Assembly (NCBI GenBank): GCA_013350335.1
Contig: CM023542.1
Span: 10,885,045-10,949,044, forward strand
Origin: Chimonanthus salicifolius
Lineage: Eukaryota > Streptophyta > Magnoliopsida > Laurales > Calycanthaceae
Reading direction: 5' to 3'
DNA: 64,000 bases
This document shows, piece after piece, positions 60,332 to 64,000 of the stretch. The position numbers and the translations under genes were made by a program. Under the pieces are notes generated by a model that saw only the letters and a list, made by a program, of their open reading frames with translations, was not told the DNA's origin and made no database searches. Position 1 is the stretch's first letter. The number at the start of each line of letters is the position of its first letter.

Positions 60332-60713
60332 TGTGACACCCCGAAATTTTAAAATTTATGAAAATGAATTTTTAATAATTAATTGAGATTAAGGAGATTT
60401 AATTAAATATTTAAGAGAATTTAAGTGCGATTAAGGAGTGATTTAATTAAGCTATTAATTAATAATACTTAATGAAATTGATTTAATTAATGAAGATTAA
60501 TTTAAAGAGGTGACGTGTCATGACATGTGTCCAACCACCCACCTCTTGGCAATTAATGAAGACCCAAACACACACTCCACCACCCACCTAACTTTTTGAC
60601 TAAAAGGAAGAGATAGAAATGAGCTATCTCATCTCATTTCTCTCCTCCACCGATCCTCACCTTCCTCTTTCCTCATCTCTCTCCCTCTCTCACCCTCTCA
60701 CCCTCTTCAATCG

Positions 60714-60760
<47 letters not shown>

Positions 60761-63208
60761 TCCTCCTCTTCCTCTACACCTAAAAAGGAAGAAGATAGAA
60801 GAAATAGAAGAAAAGAGGAGGGAATCATCTTCCCAACTCCACCCCACAAGAATTTCTTCTCCTCCATTAGAGAAGTTTGAGAAAGAAAAAGAAAAAGAGA
60901 ATAAAAGAAAGGCAGGAAACTTAGAAAGCTCATTTAAAGATAAAATCTTTTTCCCTAAGCTTATTATTTATGTTTAATCTGAAATCTAAGGACGATTTGG
61001 AAACAACCTTAGACAATTTTTGGTTAAAATGATAGAATTTGGGGAAATTTGGGAATTTAAGGGTTTTTCCCCAAATTCGAATTTGATTTAAATCTATCAG
61101 TTAACTCATCAAATTGGAAATGCTAGCCTCCTAATATGTGACCAATTACATGGAGAAGTAATACAAATGATTAGGCTTGGAAATTAAGTCAAGTTAAGGA
61201 GATGGAATTTGGGGATTTAGGGGTTTTCCCCAAATTCATGGAATTTGATGTAAATCTATGAATTAACTCATCAAATTGGAAATACTATCCTCCTAATATG
61301 TGACCAAGTACATGGAAAAGTAATACAAATTATTAGACTTACAAATTAAGCCCAAGTTCATTCACAACAAAAACCCCCAATTCTAAGGTATGTGAAATTT
61401 ACCATTATTGTGCTAAAATGATCCAATTGCATGCTTAGGAATACAATGCAAAATGATTATGAGTGGAAGAAATGGGAAAAACATGTACGAAATCTAAGAA
61501 GCTATGAGAAATCTAATATATCTAAGGTTAAGAAAATGTATTTTAGAATTTAGATTTTATCTAGAGTTAAGATTTGAAGTGGAAATTGGGGATTCTTAAC
61601 CCTAAGCCTAAATAAGGTGTAATTTGAAAGAAAAACACAAGAAAAGGCTTATGGTCTTTATTTCTAGAACTAGTTGGAAATGAACTAAACTAAATTTGGG
61701 TTCAAGAAGCAAAGTAGAAGTAGTGAATTTTATTAAAGAATCTTATTAAGTTATTTATTAGAAGGTTATGATTTTTATACAAAATTATGCTTATGATGCA
61801 TGGGATGAATGGAGAGATTGGAGGTGACCCCATTATTGGGCAAGGAAGTTCAAGACTCAACATCAACACTAGAAACTTGGAATCAAGTAGGTTTTCCTAC
61901 TCTTATTGATGGACCATGGTGAATATGTATTTCTAGTTTGGAGTTCAATGTTTTGAGATTTGTTATATGTGTGTTTTAAACATGGAGTTTGATGTATATG
62001 TATTATCTTATTATGAAATGCAAATGGATTTAATATTAGCGATGGAGTTCTCATGCATATGAATCATGCATTTATGAGGGATGGGAATGCATGAGCATTA
62101 CGAATATGGATCCTTATGAAAGGAATTGTACAAAATAGACCTTTGGGGGCGTCCATGTGACAAGATATGACATTAAGATGGGTTGCATGCTCCTGGGTGT
62201 GAGACCCGAAACCTGCGTAGGATTGTATGGGGTATAGCACTCCCCCGGTAGTCCCTAAATGCTAAGTATTGGGAAGTAGCTCCCATCCAGATGCCACTGG
62301 AAAGCTATGGACATAAGAGCCTAGTGATAAAACTATTGAATTGGGAAAGACAGACTTGCCAATGCATGGGGCATGAAAGGGATTGCATAGACTTCACCCA
62401 TGGCATGTCATTCATGATTATTTTATATACTAAGTTGGAAAGTATGATTTGATATTTGGTTATGAGATGTATTATGATTTCGAGATGTTTATTACTTGGT
62501 ATTTACACATGACTTTGATTTTGATTTGAAATTTCAAATGGGGATGGGAGATGTTTTTATGAAATGTGAATTCAATATAATAAGCACCTATCTTATATTA
62601 TGATTTTGTATATGTCACATATTGGTACCAACACCGATGGAAATTCCTACTGGGCATTGACTAAGCCCACAAATTTTCTCCCTTCTTAGAATCTAATGCA
62701 GGAAGCGTTAAGGGCAATGAGGCTGGGCCAAATGCTAGTCAAGCATGATTGGAGACGAAAGGAAATGACAAAGTTTTGGAGAGTCACACATTTTGACATT
62801 TTGGAGATAGAAGACATTATCATTCTTTTTGCCTATATTTTGAGAACAGTATTTTTTATAGGAGTTATATGATTGGAAGTTTAATTGATGATGTATAAAT
62901 TCCTAGATGATGATGCTAGACTTCTTTGTTATTTGACATTTAACTTATATGGGATTAATATACTTTGCTTTGGATTGATAATGATTATCACTCAAATGTA
63001 TCAAATACTATGTATATGCTTCTGCAGGTTTATGTTAGTGTGTTGCAAAAGTTAAAATGGACTACATCCATGCACACACACTAGTTGGGTCAGTCGAGGG
63101 TCGGGTCTTCTGACTCGGACTTGACCCGCGTCGTGGAGCTATGTCTCTCTCTCTCTCTTTCTCATTAAATACCACTCTGATCCTAGTGGGAGAGGGAGGG
63201 ATGCTACA
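60332..63208 (+). mobile_element. Gypsy solo LTR (2.9 kb), target duplication CCTTA
   Basis: From TGTGACACCCCGAAATTTTA to GGGAGGGATGCTACA, flanked by CCTTA (60327-60331 and 63209-63213). TTCCTACTGGGCATTGACTA (about 62643) and CTAATGCAGGAAGCG form the R-region phrase also seen at 35680 and 8560, so orientation is plus. It holds two near-repeats of a 60-bp phrase (ATTTGGGGAAATTTGGG-type at 61028 and 61205). Confidence 0.92.
60717..60757. repeat. CT microsatellite
   Basis: About 20 CT units in the TC-rich leader of the solo LTR. The minus-strand Arg/Glu-repeat ORF at 60673-60933 is its translation. Confidence 0.95.
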
Positions 63209-64000
63209 CCTTAGAGTATTTAACTCTTTTCAGCTCACAAAAAATGGTAAAATGATCACCCAACACTCATATTTATAGAGGAGTTTTAACGATTTTTCTG
63301 ACTATCCAGAATCGACAGGTCGGTGGCACCGATGGATCGGTGTTCATATTTATTACCGTTCAACCACGACCGTTACGGATTAAATGCACTCCCAATGACT
63401 TTATTACTTCCCGATCGATAGGTCGGTGTCGCCGATGGATCGACAGATATGGCACCAAGGGGTTGGTCCATACGAGAGGCTCGGTCTGGGGCAACACCAT
63501 GCTGACAGAGTTTCATATCCCGAAACTTGTCTACCCAGAACAACATGTCGCCCTTTGCCGAGGGGTTGGTCCTGATACTCTTGATCGGTCTTGCTCTACC
63601 GATATGTCTGTTTCTTCGAGAGCGTATTTGAGTTCACAGTCCAAAACTCACAAGTCTTTTATCGACGAGTCGTTAACCACGAGGGGTCGCTCAAGTTTAT
63701 CACCGAAGGGTCGGTGCATACGAGACTCTCGGTTACAGGCATACCTAGAATGAGAGTTCTTTGATCCAGAACCTCTATCAAACTAGCCAACTAGTCCTTG
63801 ACCACTATGGGTCGATCTTGTCTCCACCGAGGGGTCAGTGAGAACGACTGGTCTAGTTGACAGTGAACTTAATTCATATTTCCAAGTTCGCTTCTATTTT
63901 ACTATCCAACTTCCTCTCTAGGCTTGTTATGTTCATTACCAACATATGCAACTACGCCTAGTAATAGTTTTTTCTTAGGTGTGGGTTCCACCTAAGGTCA

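Larger units (their letters stand above)
59558..64000 (-). repeat. Copia S-D LTR (SIRE type), split by a solo LTR, runs off the window
   Basis: The U5 end is at 59558 (complement GAACTCTCA), with GATTGACC and a 9-G run close by. After the nested LTR it resumes at 63214 and matches the complement of the S-A LTR: 63340-63400 against 20340-20420, and TGTGGGTTCCACCTAAGGTC at the window end against 19765. S-A and S-D are therefore the same subfamily. The head lies beyond 64000. Confidence 0.85.

Overview
The window is nuclear intergenic DNA from a plant, almost certainly a flowering plant with a repeat-rich genome. Every recognisable coding trace belongs to a retrotransposon. I see no host gene, rRNA, tRNA or CRISPR array. 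The evidence is Ty3/gypsy chromovirus polyproteins of the Tekay/Del kind, Copia gag, protease and env-like remnants of the SIRE/Maximus kind with an initiator-Met-tRNA primer site (TGGTATCAGAG), very long LTRs (about 1.7 to 3.9 kb), solo LTRs with 5-bp target duplications, and a tiny TRIM element. The species cannot be read from the sequence. Element names (T1, T2, N1, S-A to S-D) are mine.

Layout. 1-12499: chromovirus T1 (minus strand), with stops, frameshifts and a mutated RT catalytic site. Its 5' LTR (6172-12499) carries a 2.6-kb foldback element (6447-9054) made of LTR sequence whose two ends are the same LTR end in opposite orientation, flanked by a GCAAA duplication. 12500-19761: a second, related chromovirus T2 (minus), cut in its integrase by T1. 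19762-22223: remains of Copia S-A, into whose LTR T2 inserted at CTTTA. 22224-23238: a sliver of gypsy LTR end joined to a Copia gag-protease fragment. 23793-27208: an LTR fragment split by a 2.1-kb solo LTR. 27209-40233: N1, a non-coding element with two direct LTRs, which hosts a Copia solo LTR (28831-30530) and a 3.9-kb gypsy solo LTR (32324-36209). 40234-41848: another LTR fragment. 41849-48746: Copia S-B, whose LTR hosts a 3.2-kb solo LTR, followed by decayed gag and env-like sequence. 49932-55087: Copia S-C, whose LTR hosts a complete 559-bp TRIM, followed by a long gag. 55088-59557: an LTR fragment and an env-like ORF split by a Copia LTR. 59558-64000: Copia LTR S-D in reverse orientation, split by a 2.9-kb solo LTR and running off the window.

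Nothing here looks able to move by itself: each polyprotein is broken. The history is layered insertion, mostly LTR into LTR: S-A, then T2 into S-A, T1 into T2, and the foldback into T1. Solo LTRs record later recombinational loss.

The least expected signal is non-coding. Several unrelated LTR families carry clusters of short palindromes. They appear either as hairpins (GGTTCGGCCAT...ATGGCCGAACC in T1 and the foldback; TTTCATC...GATGAAA in T1) or as two palindromes set a few bases apart (TTCAGTCGACTGAA pairs in a 73-bp array in T2; CGATNNATCG-type pairs in all Copia LTRs, in Copia internal leaders and in one gypsy solo LTR). Conventional features do not explain these.
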